DNA of 6,163 nucleotides from DAISJD01 sp036821645. GTDB lineage: Bacteria > Pseudomonadota > Alphaproteobacteria > ATCC43930 > CGMCC-115725. Within the stretch, counting starts at the first letter, position 1, and every line of letters starts with the position of its first letter. The DNA is taken from NCBI GenBank assembly GCA_036821645.1, contig DAISJD010000157.1:1-6163 (forward strand), written 5' to 3'. Position numbers and translations under genes: made by a program. Of the stretch, positions 1 through 5,870 are shown one piece after another. The notes below the pieces were generated by a model. That model did not search any database. It saw nothing but the letters and a program-made list of their open reading frames with translations, and had not been told where the DNA came from.

Positions 1-115
1 GTGCTGTGGGGGTGGGGGGTATGAGGCCTATAGAACGTGTTTTGCGCCGGTGGTTCAATGGCTTTTCTTGCGGGGGATGCCGGATATTGCCGATACCCCT
101 TATATGTGTGTGGTT

Positions 116-151
116 TTGACCGCGATCAAGAGATCCCTCGATCGCGGTCAA
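116..151 (-). terminator. Hairpin downstream of the outer-membrane protein gene
   Basis: A perfect 12-bp inverted repeat, TTGACCGCGATC (116-127) and GATCGCGGTCAA (140-151), has a 12-base loop in which three more pairs (GAG/CTC) can form. It begins 7 bases beyond the stop codon of the minus-strand gene at 159-953, where a transcription terminator is expected. No T-tract follows on the minus strand (the next bases read AACCACACAC), so it is not a textbook intrinsic terminator. It may act as a U-tract-less terminator, or as a 3'-end stabiliser after Rho-dependent termination. The remainder of 1-158 shows no convincing gene. Confidence 0.6.
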
Positions 152-158
152 CGCCTTG

Positions 159-953
159 TTAGAGGTGAAATTCCAGTTCCAAGAGGCTGCGGAAGGTCCC
201 GCTTTCGCTGGCGCGGGTGGCGCCGAACAGATAACCCGCCTCATATTTCAATTTGCCGAGCTTGCCGACGGGGATGCTGCCCAACACGACGGGGCCTACA
301 CGCAAGTGACCATCGTCGAATTTGTTGAAATTTCCCAATTTGCCGGGCTCGCCGTAAATTTCGATGCCGGGCTTGAAGGCTTCGGTAACGCGGTAGATTT
401 GTTGCAACCGATAATCGACTTGCAACCCCCCTTGCGCACCCTTGCCCAGCGTCTTTTCGAAGAACAGATTGAGCGTGGTGAGATTGCGACCGAATTCTTT
501 TTGGATGATCGGGCCGAATGTGAGGCTGTCATTGTCGTTGCTTAGGGCAACATGCTCATATTCAAGAAAAAAGCCAAAATCGGCAAAATACTTTCCTTGC
601 TCGGTTAATTGGAACCGATTTTCAAAGGAAAAAGAATCGAAATTATTCTTTCCGCCTGGATCGTGTTTATATTGGGCTTCCAATTCGAACGCATAAAAAC
701 TGGTCGGGGAATAACCAACCGAGACGTTATAACTGTATTGATCGTCCTTGTCGGCGGATTTATCGATCGTGCGATCGAACTTCGTTTCGATTTCCACCTC
801 GCCCTCTTCGACGATCGGCGAGAAGACATGGATGGCGGCCGAAGCCGACTGTGACCAAGCGAGGACGGCCAGGCTGGTTAGCATTGCCAAACGGGCCTGC
901 CGCACGGACTGCCCTGGTATGAATGAAAACAAGCTCTTTCTCCTCACTGTCAT
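159..953 (-). CDS. Exported protein, probable outer-membrane beta-barrel, unknown function
   Basis: The family is not recognised. The 264-residue product begins with a Sec-type signal peptide: basic residues at 4-6 and at R18/R21, a hydrophobic stretch around 22-33, and an AXA cleavage site ASA|A before residue 40. The mature part alternates polar and hydrophobic residues in many short amphipathic strands (for example VEIETKF, YAFELEAQYK, GGLQVDYRLQQIY, LLELEFHL) separated by Gly/Asp/Asn-rich turns. It contains no cysteine. It ends in a strand with Phe third from last, which is close to, but not exactly, the terminal-aromatic signal of outer-membrane barrels. Its length would suit a barrel of 10-12 strands; porin-like or transporter-like roles are guesses. 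The ATG at 953 has no visible ribosome binding site. AGGAG at 944-940, inside the frame, precedes a TTG codon at 932 by 7 bases, so the true start may be TTG at residue 8, which still leaves a full signal peptide. It is transcribed divergently from the cystathionine operon. Confidence 0.75.
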   Translation of the reverse strand: MTVRRKSLFSFIPGQSVRQARLAMLTSLAVLAWSQSASAAIHVFSPIVEEGEVEIETKFDRTIDKSADKDDQYSYNVSVGYSPTSFYAFELEAQYKHDPGGKNNFDSFSFENRFQLTEQGKYFADFGFFLEYEHVALSNDNDSLTFGPIIQKEFGRNLTTLNLFFEKTLGKGAQGGLQVDYRLQQIYRVTEAFKPGIEIYGEPGKLGNFNKFDDGHLRVGPVVLGSIPVGKLGKLKYEAGYLFGATRASESGTFRSLLELEFHL

Positions 954-987
954 CGCTCTGCGACTGCGGGTGCGTGTGCTGCACCGC

Positions 988-1021
988 GGTGGTTCCTGGG
1001 GGGCCTGGGGGTGGTCCCTGG
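988..1021. repeat. Tandem 12-bp direct repeat upstream of barrel gene
   Basis: GGTGGTTCCTGG (988-999) and GGTGGTCCCTGG (1010-1021) match at 11 of 12 positions. They start 22 bp apart, about two turns of B-DNA. The bases between them contain a further CCTGGGGG unit (995-1002 and 1004-1011). A 10-bp palindrome, CACCGCGGTG (982-991), overlaps the first copy. The repeats lie 35-68 bases before the ATG of the minus-strand barrel gene, so they would fall in its leader or promoter-proximal DNA. A regulator-binding role is inference from spacing and position only. Confidence 0.45.
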
Positions 1022-1026
1022 CTGCG

Positions 1027-1102
1027 AATTAAGAATGTATCGCAATTGGTGGTCGGAAGTTATTACGAACGTTTCTTAATTGCAAGGAAAAATCATTGCG
1101 AT
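1027..1102. repeat. Two interleaved inverted repeats
   Basis: AATTAAGAA (1027-1035) is the exact reverse complement of TTCTTAATT (1073-1081). ATCGCAAT (1039-1046) is the exact reverse complement of ATTGCGAT (1095-1102). One arm of the second pair lies inside the first pair and the other lies outside it, so in RNA both could form together only as a pseudoknot. As DNA, they could be separate operator half-sites. The segment lies 74-149 bases before the barrel-gene ATG. Repeats this short can arise by chance in A+T-rich DNA. Confidence 0.35.
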
Positions 1103-1251
1103 TCTGGCACGACTGCTGTGCAAACTGCATAAATGTGCGGACATGGCTGCGATCGGGGAAGGGGACGACTCAAATGTTGCGACGCAATAAATCTGTGATA
1201 ATGGAAAGATTTCTAATCGGGTGACGGCTTTAAATTTTAAAATATCATTTA

Positions 1252-1280
1252 TTACAAAATATTTGTGGATTTTTTTGTAA
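1252..1280. repeat. A+T-rich inverted repeat upstream of cbs
   Basis: TTACAAAA (1252-1259) and TTTTGTAA (1273-1280) form a perfect 8-bp dyad around a 13-base spacer. The dyad lies about 90 bases before the candidate -35 box of the cbs operon. It could be a binding site for a dimeric regulator or an A+T-rich upstream element, but in a stretch this A+T-rich a chance dyad is quite likely. Confidence 0.25.
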
Positions 1281-1368
1281 AATTTTAATGTAACCGACGC
1301 GAAAAAAATGAAAATAATTGGAGGTTCTCTCCCATTTGACGGTCTCAATTTTATCGAATGAGGGATCG

Positions 1369-1397
1369 TTGAAAGAATTTCTGAATCAAAACATACT
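1369..1397 (+). promoter_or_regulatory. Candidate sigma-70 promoter of the cbs operon
   Basis: TTGAAA (1369-1374, 5 of 6 to the -35 consensus) and CATACT (1392-1397, 4 of 6 to the -10 consensus) are separated by exactly 17 bases. Transcription from here would start near 1404 and give a leader of about 80 bases before the cbs start codon. A second -35-like TTGACG at 1336-1341 has no matching -10 at 16-18 bases. This is inference by eye from consensus matches. Confidence 0.4.
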
Positions 1398-1435
1398 CAA
1401 GACTGAAAAAACCTGCTATCAGGCCAATTAATCGT

Positions 1436-1449
1436 CCCGGATTGCCGGG
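1436..1449 (+). promoter_or_regulatory. Small GC hairpin in the cbs leader
   Basis: CCCGG (1436-1440), loop ATTG, CCGGG (1445-1449) make a compact 5-bp stem-loop 21 bases before the cbs ribosome binding site GAGGGAG (1471-1477). It carries no T-tract, so a terminator role is unlikely. It may simply be leader structure. I see no match to a known SAM or SAH riboswitch fold. Confidence 0.25.
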
Positions 1450-1485
1450 CACCGTGTTCCTGTTATCGATGAGGGAGTTATCCTT

Positions 1486-2853
1486 ATGGCCGCTTATACC
1501 GATGTTCTTTCCGCAATCGGGAATACCCCCCTCGTCGAACTCAGGAACATGGATACCGGGCCGTGCCGTCTCTTCGTCAAGCTTGAAAATCAAAATCCCG
1601 GCGGGTCAATCAAGGATCGGATCGGCCTGACCATGATTGAGGCGGCCGAGCGCGAGGGGAAAATCGGGCCGGGCAGTACCCTGATCGAGGCGACGGCCGG
1701 CAATACCGGCATCGGCCTTGCCCTGGTGGCGGCGCGCAAGGGCTACCGGCTCATCCTGGTCATTCCCGACAAGATGAGCCAGGATAAGATTTTTCACCTG
1801 CGCGCTTTGGGGGCCGAGGTTCGGCTTACGCGTTCGGACGTCGTTAAGGGGCATCCCGCCTATTATCAAGACATCGCAGCCCGCCTCAACCGGGAAATCC
1901 CCAATTCCTACTATCTCAATCAATTCGAAAATCCTGCCAATCCCGAGGCCCACGAGGTCGGCACTGGTCCTGAAATCTGGGCGCAGATGGAACATCACAT
2001 CGATGCGGTTGTTGTGGGCGTCGGGTCGGGCGGCACGCTTACCGGGCTTGGTCGCTTTTTGAAGCGGGTCAGCCCCAAGACCGAGATGGTGCTGGCCGAT
2101 CCGGTGGGGTCGATTTTGACCGACCTCGTGAAAACTGGTGAAATGGGTCAGGCGGGTTCCTGGTTGGTCGAAGGCATCGGCGAAGATTTCGTGCCGGACA
2201 ATTGCGATATGTCCTTGATTGCCGGGGCTTATAGCATCAGCGACCAGGAAAGTTTCCTGACCGCCCGCGAGTTGTTGCGCCGCGAAGGGATTTTGGGGGG
2301 GTCTTCCGCCGGAACTTTGGTGGCGGCAGCTTTGAAATATTGCCGGGAACAAACCACGCCGAAGCGGGTCGTGACCTTCATCTGCGATACGGGCAATAAA
2401 TATTTGTCGAAAATGTATAATGATTACTGGATGTTCGACCAGGGTCTCTTGAACCGTCCCGAAGAAGGCAATTTGAAGGATTTGATCACGCGGCGCTATG
2501 AGGATGGCGGGGCGATCACCGTGGCACCGGACGATAGTTTGCTGATGGCGTATCGCCGGATGAAACTCTATGAGGTTTCACAATTGCCAGTTTTGGAAGA
2601 GGGCCGTCTCATCGGGATCATGGACGAGTCCGATCTGTTGCTGGCCGTTGCCAACCAACCCTCGAAATTTTCCGAAAAGGTGCGCGGTGCCATGACCAGT
2701 CGGGTCATGACCCTGCCGCCTGATGCCTCGATCGATGATCTTTTGCCGATCTTTGCCAAGGATTACGTAGCGGTGATCGAGGAAGAGGGACGGTTTTACG
2801 GCTTGATTACGCGGATCGATCTGCTCAATCATTTGCGCCAGAAAATTGCCTGA
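1486..2853 (+). CDS. cbs: Cystathionine beta-synthase, PLP-dependent, with C-terminal CBS domain pair
   Basis: The enzyme would condense L-serine with L-homocysteine to cystathionine in the cytosol, the first step of reverse transsulfuration; side reactions can release H2S. Residues 1-320 form a fold-type II PLP domain. It has SIKDR with the Schiff-base lysine K43, the substrate loop TAGNT (70-74), the PLP-phosphate loop GSGGT (180-184) and GGSSAGT (271-277). Two motifs favour cystathionine beta-synthase over cysteine synthase: DPVGSIL (205-211) and EGIGEDF (229-235), which resemble DPEGSIL and EGIGYDF of the animal enzyme. The Tyr of the second motif is Glu here. Residues about 338-390 and 400-452 are a CBS (Bateman) pair, which in relatives binds adenosyl ligands. 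The N-terminal heme domain of animal CBS is absent, as is usual in bacteria. The ATG follows GAGGGAG by 8 bases. The gene is 455 codons, intact, and is followed 56 bases later by a gamma-lyase family gene. Confidence 0.9.
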   Translation: MAAYTDVLSAIGNTPLVELRNMDTGPCRLFVKLENQNPGGSIKDRIGLTMIEAAEREGKIGPGSTLIEATAGNTGIGLALVAARKGYRLILVIPDKMSQDKIFHLRALGAEVRLTRSDVVKGHPAYYQDIAARLNREIPNSYYLNQFENPANPEAHEVGTGPEIWAQMEHHIDAVVVGVGSGGTLTGLGRFLKRVSPKTEMVLADPVGSILTDLVKTGEMGQAGSWLVEGIGEDFVPDNCDMSLIAGAYSISDQESFLTARELLRREGILGGSSAGTLVAAALKYCREQTTPKRVVTFICDTGNKYLSKMYNDYWMFDQGLLNRPEEGNLKDLITRRYEDGGAITVAPDDSLLMAYRRMKLYEVSQLPVLEEGRLIGIMDESDLLLAVANQPSKFSEKVRGAMTSRVMTLPPDASIDDLLPIFAKDYVAVIEEEGRFYGLITRIDLLNHLRQKIA

Positions 2854-2880
2854 TCCGGTAACGCACCGCGCGCGATCAGG
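2849..2880 (+). promoter_or_regulatory. Intercistronic hairpin overlapping the cbs stop codon
   Basis: CCTGATC (2849-2855) pairs with GATCAGG (2874-2880), and CGGT (2856-2859) stacked directly on it pairs with ACCG (2865-2868). This gives an 11-bp stem with one side bulge (CGCGC). It includes the cbs stop codon. Its 3' arm covers AGG of the only Shine-Dalgarno-like sequence (AGGAA, 2878-2882) that could serve the ATG at 2892. It has no T-tract, so read-through into the next gene is expected. It may set the expression ratio of the two genes or be a processing site (inference). Confidence 0.4.
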
Positions 2881-2894
2881 AACCATGGGCTATG

Positions 2895-2899
2895 AGGAG
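2895..2899 (+). promoter_or_regulatory. Ribosome binding site choosing the GTG start of the gamma-lyase gene
   Basis: AGGAG at 2895-2899 lies 10 bases before the GTG at 2910. It is a stronger Shine-Dalgarno sequence than AGGAA (2878-2882), which stands 9 bases before the in-frame ATG at 2892 and can be hidden in the preceding hairpin. This favours GTG 2910 as the start, giving an N-terminus MSDTKNRPGG. Confidence 0.55.
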
Positions 2900-2909
2900 T
2901 GACAGAGCC

Positions 2910-4088
2910 GTGTCAGATACGAAAAACCGCCCCGGTGGCAACCGGGCCGGGATCGCCACCCGCGCCATTCATGCCGGTCAGGAACCCGATCCCTCGACCG
3001 GGGCCATCATGACCCCGATTTATCAGACCTCGACCTATGTGCAGGAAAGCCCCGGTCTTCACAAGGGCTATGAATATTCCCGCTCGCAAAACCCGACCCG
3101 CATGGCTTACGAGCGGTGCATCGCCGATCTGGAAAGCGGTGCACGCGGTTATGCCTTTGCCTCGGGCCTTGCCGGGATTGCAACCGTGCTCGACCTTTTG
3201 GACACGGGCAGCCATGTGATCGCATCCGACGATCTCTATGGCGGCAGCTATCGCCTGTTCGCCCGCGTGCGCCAACGGTCGGCCGGCCTCAGCTTCAGTT
3301 TCGTCGATATGCAGGACCCGAGCGCGATCGAAGCGGCGATCCGGCCCAATACCAAGCTGATTTGGGTCGAAACCCCGTCGAACCCGATGCTGAAACTGAT
3401 CGACCTTGCCGCCGTGGCCGCGATCGCCCGTCGGCATGGGATCTTGACGGCGGCGGACAATACTTTTGCAAGCCCCGTGGTTCAGCGTCCTTTGGAATGC
3501 GGCTTCGACCTCGTCATGCATTCTGCTACAAAATATCTGAACGGGCATTCGGATATGGTCGGTGGGGTCGTGGTGGTGGGCGATCGGCCGGAATTGGCCG
3601 ATCAATTGGCCTTTCTGCACAATGCGGTCGGGGCCATTGCCGGGCCGTTCGATAGTTTTCTCGCCCTGCGCGGGTTGAAAACCCTGCCCCTGCGCATGCG
3701 GGCCCATTGTGCCCAGGCTCTCGAAATCGCCCGCTGGCTTGAGGCGCACCCGAAGGTCGATCGGGTGCATTATCCGGGCCTGGAAAGCCATCCCCAGCAT
3801 GCCTTGGCCAAGCGTCAGATGGACGGGTTCGGCGGCATGGTTACCGTGACGCTGAAAGGCGGCCTCGACGATGCCCGGCGGTTTTTGGAACGGTGCGAAA
3901 TCTTCGCCCTTGCCGAAAGTTTGGGTGGCGTCGAAAGCTTGATCGAACATCCGGCCATCATGACCCATGCCTCGATCCCGCCGGATCAACGCGCAGCCCT
4001 CGGGATCAGCGACACGCTGTGTCGTCTGTCCGTCGGTGTCGAAGATCTCGAAGACCAGATCGCCGATCTCAGCTACGCCCTGGCGTAA
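2910..4088 (+). CDS. Cystathionine gamma-lyase / gamma-synthase family PLP enzyme, probably gamma-lyase
   Basis: In this context the likely reaction is cleavage of cystathionine to cysteine, 2-oxobutyrate and ammonia, completing the pathway begun by the upstream gene. The protein has 392 residues from GTG 2910 (398 from the alternative ATG 2892), typical of the Cys/Met-metabolism PLP family (fold type I). Numbering from GTG, YSR is at 56-58, FASGLAG around 83-89, and DNTFASP at 183-189. The Schiff-base lysine K208 lies in HSATKYLNGHSD. ESLGGVESL is at 336-344, with E336 matching the glutamate seen in gamma-lyases and gamma-synthases rather than beta-lyases. PAIMTHASI and the C-terminal RLSVGVEDLEDQIADL complete the family pattern. 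Cystathionine gamma-synthase (metB), methionine gamma-lyase and O-acetylhomoserine enzymes share these motifs. The choice of gamma-lyase rests mainly on pairing with cystathionine beta-synthase. No promoter is visible between the two genes, so they are probably co-transcribed. Confidence 0.88.
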   Translation: MSDTKNRPGGNRAGIATRAIHAGQEPDPSTGAIMTPIYQTSTYVQESPGLHKGYEYSRSQNPTRMAYERCIADLESGARGYAFASGLAGIATVLDLLDTGSHVIASDDLYGGSYRLFARVRQRSAGLSFSFVDMQDPSAIEAAIRPNTKLIWVETPSNPMLKLIDLAAVAAIARRHGILTAADNTFASPVVQRPLECGFDLVMHSATKYLNGHSDMVGGVVVVGDRPELADQLAFLHNAVGAIAGPFDSFLALRGLKTLPLRMRAHCAQALEIARWLEAHPKVDRVHYPGLESHPQHALAKRQMDGFGGMVTVTLKGGLDDARRFLERCEIFALAESLGGVESLIEHPAIMTHASIPPDQRAALGISDTLCRLSVGVEDLEDQIADLSYALA

Positions 4089-4097
4089 GGCCGCCAC

Positions 4098-4145
4098 GAT
4101 CGCCGCAGCCATGGCCTCCTTGCGGGGGGTGTGGCTGCGGCGATC
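4098..4145 (+). terminator. Long hairpin after the cystathionine operon
   Basis: GATCGCCGCAGCC (4098-4110) and GGCTGCGGCGATC (4133-4145) are a perfect 13-bp inverted repeat. The stem extends inward by A-T and G-T pairs, then CCTCC against a G run (4125-4129), leaving a small loop. It starts 10 bases after the gamma-lyase stop codon. No T-tract follows (CTGGGTTATG), as with the hairpin at 116-151. It is likely the operon's 3' end, either as a U-tract-less terminator or as a barrier to 3' exonucleases. Confidence 0.55.
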
Positions 4146-4257
4146 CTGGGTTATGCGGGTGGATTGATAAGGAATCATTAAACCTAACACGTTAAGAGTA
4201 TGAGGCGATAGAGGCGGGCAATCGGTCCGATGGTCTGATGCAACGGATGGCGGGACG

Positions 4258-5388
4258 ATGGCAAAGCAGAACGCAGTCATCATCAAGAAGATCAAAAAAG
4301 GCGGTCATGGCCATCATGGCGGTGCCTGGAAGGTGGCTTATGCCGATTTCGTGACAGCCATGATGGCGTTCTTCTTGCTGCTGTGGTTGTTGAACGCGAC
4401 GACTGATGCGCAAAAACGCGGCATCGCCGATTATTTTTCCCCGACCCTTGCCACGAAATCGACGACCAGCGGTGCAGGCGGCGTGTTGGGCGGGCGAACC
4501 ATGAACGTGAAGGGGTCGCAGGCCAATTCCTCGGCCCCCCCCGGCATTGCCGCCCCCAGCAGCCAACCGCCGGATTTTGAAGAAAACGACGACGAGGATA
4601 ATGGCGGCAAGGCGGCCAATCCGAACGAACAGGCGGGCAATGCGCCGGGCGATCCGAATTCGGATAAACCCTCGGCAGGGGCCAACGATCAGACCACGGG
4701 CGGCGACGGCATCAAGCTCAGCCCCGAAGACAGGGCCTTGCTCAGTCAGAAGGCGGCGAAACCCGGCCCGCAAAAACTGACCGAAGAAGAAAAAAAGGCG
4801 ATCGAGGCGATGGTGCCCAATCAGGCCATCGATCCCAATAAATTGACCGAGGCGCAGTTCCAGGCCCTGAAAATCGCCCGCGAGGAAAAAGAGTTCGACC
4901 GCGCCCAATATGAATTGCAGCAGGCGATCCAACAAGTGCCCGACTTAAAGCCGCTGGCGCAAAATTTGGTGGTCGAACGCACGGAAGAAGGCCTGCGCAT
5001 TCAATTGGTCGATCAGGAAAAGAACGCCATGTTTCAAAGCGGTGCGACCGATATGAACGAGTCCGGCAAGAAACTGATGGGGTTGGTGGCACAGGCCATT
5101 GCCCGCCTGCCGAACAAGATCGCCATTACCGGCCATACCGATGCAACCCAATTCCAGCGTCCCGGCAATTACGGCAATTGGGAATTATCCATCGACCGCG
5201 CCAATGCCAGCCGCCGTGCCCTTTTGGCGTCGGGCCTACCGCCCGATCGCATCGCCAATGTCAGCGGCAAGGCCGATACACAGCCCTTGCTGGCCAATGA
5301 CGTCAACTCGCCCCGCAATCGGCGGATCAGTATGGTTTTGCTGCGCGAAAATGCGACAGCACCAAAACCGGTGCCGGTAAAGCCATAG
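4258..5388 (+). CDS. motB: Flagellar motor stator protein MotB (OmpA-like peptidoglycan-binding)
   Basis: MotB would anchor the stator to peptidoglycan and, with MotA, form the ion channel that drives flagellar rotation. Residues 1-22 are a basic, His/Gly-rich cytoplasmic tail. About 27-46 (VAYADFVTAMMAFFLLLWLL) is the single membrane helix, with D30 at the place of the conserved ion-carrying aspartate (D32 of E. coli MotB). About 48-64 fits the plug helix. Residues about 66-235 are a long low-complexity linker rich in Gly, Asn, Pro and acidic residues (DFEENDDEDN at 106-115), turning helical and charged after 150. About 240-364 is an OmpA-like domain with TGHTDA (291-296), LSIDRANASRRAL (310-322) and RNRRISMVLL (353-362). 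At 376 residues it is longer than E. coli MotB (308), mainly through the linker. The ATG is preceded by GGATGG (4245-4250). MotA is not in the window, so the gene stands alone here. A general OmpA/MotB protein is the less likely alternative. Confidence 0.9.
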   Translation: MAKQNAVIIKKIKKGGHGHHGGAWKVAYADFVTAMMAFFLLLWLLNATTDAQKRGIADYFSPTLATKSTTSGAGGVLGGRTMNVKGSQANSSAPPGIAAPSSQPPDFEENDDEDNGGKAANPNEQAGNAPGDPNSDKPSAGANDQTTGGDGIKLSPEDRALLSQKAAKPGPQKLTEEEKKAIEAMVPNQAIDPNKLTEAQFQALKIAREEKEFDRAQYELQQAIQQVPDLKPLAQNLVVERTEEGLRIQLVDQEKNAMFQSGATDMNESGKKLMGLVAQAIARLPNKIAITGHTDATQFQRPGNYGNWELSIDRANASRRALLASGLPPDRIANVSGKADTQPLLANDVNSPRNRRISMVLLRENATAPKPVPVKP

Positions 5389-5393
5389 AATTG

Positions 5394-5408
5394 ACCGCTC
5401 TCTGCGGT
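5394..5408. terminator. Weak hairpin between convergent motB and immunity genes
   Basis: ACCGC (5394-5398), loop TCTCT, GCGGT (5404-5408) form a short 5-bp stem 5 bases after the motB stop. A run of five T lies further on (5425-5429), about 16 bases from the stem, too far for a classic intrinsic terminator. Two convergent genes are separated here by only 76 bases, so some terminator is expected. This is the only stem I can find. Confidence 0.25.
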
Positions 5409-5464
5409 GGAGTGAGGATGGATTTTTAGAGTCGGTGGGAGGTATTTTAAAGGGTGGCGGGCGG

Positions 5465-5869
5465 TCAGGGGACGGTGATGGTGGGGCTCAAGACCGTGCC
5501 TTTTTCAAGAAAGCCGAGGATGCGCAGGTCTGACAGGAAATCGTCGGCTTCTTCCTTCGGGATGTCTTTCAGCATCTCGGCCAAGGAATTATTGGCGAGA
5601 TACTCGTTTATTTGTCGTGTATGGTAGGCGACATCTTCAGGGTACCAATAACACATGACAAGACAGATGACTTCGAGCATCAGATATTCAAGGATCGTAC
5701 CAAAGCTTCCACTACCACTGGCAAAAGCATCATATGAGATTGATGTTACATTTGGGTGCGCATTTGTTCGGGGGTCTTTATTTGAGATTGGCCCGTATGT
5801 TAGGCAATCATCCCAATAAAGTGAAAGAACCCAGTTTTTTATTTCATCATAAGTTGCGCGGTCTTGCAT
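5465..5869 (-). CDS. Probable immunity protein paired with the deaminase-like toxin tip
   Basis: The protein has 134 residues and I cannot assign it to a named family. Its suggested job is to bind and neutralise the toxin domain encoded just upstream. This is inference from position: its ATG (5869) is one base past the toxin stop, with its ribosome binding site inside the toxin's last codons, so translation is probably coupled. It is markedly acidic (I count 20 Asp/Glu against 9 Lys/Arg), a common trait of immunity proteins. There is no signal peptide, so it should be cytosolic. Residues about 57-77 (FGTILEYLMLEVICLVMCYWY) are hydrophobic and probably a buried helix rather than a membrane span. 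The C-terminal half (about 85-125) looks helical and charged, with KDIPKEEADDFLSDLRILGFLEKG. Base composition is A+T-richer than in neighbouring genes over its 5' two-thirds and nearer the local norm over the last third. Confidence 0.7.
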   Translation of the reverse strand: MQDRATYDEIKNWVLSLYWDDCLTYGPISNKDPRTNAHPNVTSISYDAFASGSGSFGTILEYLMLEVICLVMCYWYPEDVAYHTRQINEYLANNSLAEMLKDIPKEEADDFLSDLRILGFLEKGTVLSPTITVP

Positions 5870-5870
5870 G

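Larger units (their letters stand above)
954..1485. other. Divergent intergenic region between barrel gene and cbs
   Basis: This stretch of 532 bases has no convincing gene. The part next to the barrel gene (954-1021) is G/C-rich: the leader of that gene would be very C-rich and carries direct repeats. Bases 1027-1102 contain two interleaved inverted repeats. Bases about 1195-1330 are strongly A+T-rich, unlike the flanking genes, with the palindromes ATTTTAAAAT (1234-1243) and AAAATTTT (1279-1286) and several A or T runs. Bases 1331-1485 hold the candidate promoter and leader of cbs. Small open frames on either strand here lack ribosome binding sites and read as low-complexity translation of A+T-rich DNA. 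The region most likely carries the promoters of both flanking transcripts. Confidence 0.7.

Noticed and set aside
156..545. 129-codon plus-strand frame opposite the barrel gene
   Set aside because: It is antisense to a frame with a clear signal peptide and barrel-like strand pattern, and no start context supports it.
988..1021. G-quadruplex in the G-rich stretch upstream of the barrel gene
   Set aside because: Only two runs of three or more G are present with suitable loops; four are needed for a stable quadruplex.
1105..1123. Sigma-54-like element (TGGCAC ... GTGCAA)
   Set aside because: The GG and GC pairs are two bases too far apart for a sigma-54 promoter, where spacing is strict.
1076..1348. 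90-codon minus-strand frame in the A+T-rich intergenic region
   Set aside because: Its translation is low-complexity Phe/Ile/Lys-rich sequence. No ribosome binding site or family resemblance is visible, and it overlaps the likely regulatory DNA.
1606..2352. 248-codon open frame on the minus strand opposite cbs
   Set aside because: It is a shadow of the beta-synthase frame: no ribosome binding site, no recognisable motif, and the plus-strand gene is certain.
1486..2853. Reading the first enzyme as cysteine synthase (CysK/CysM)
   Set aside because: The DPVGSIL and EGIGxDF motifs, the C-terminal CBS pair and the neighbouring gamma-lyase family gene all point to cystathionine beta-synthase.
4179..4211. 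Sigma-28-like flagellar promoter upstream of motB (TAAACCTA ... GGCGATAG)
   Set aside because: The two boxes resemble the flagellar consensus only partly and are separated by 17 bases instead of about 11, so I do not call it.
2913..4295. 460-codon open frame on the minus strand opposite the gamma-lyase gene
   Set aside because: It is antisense to a gene with clear PLP-enzyme motifs. Its translation is rich in His, Arg, Gln and Asp without domain motifs, as expected for the shadow of a G+C-rich gene.
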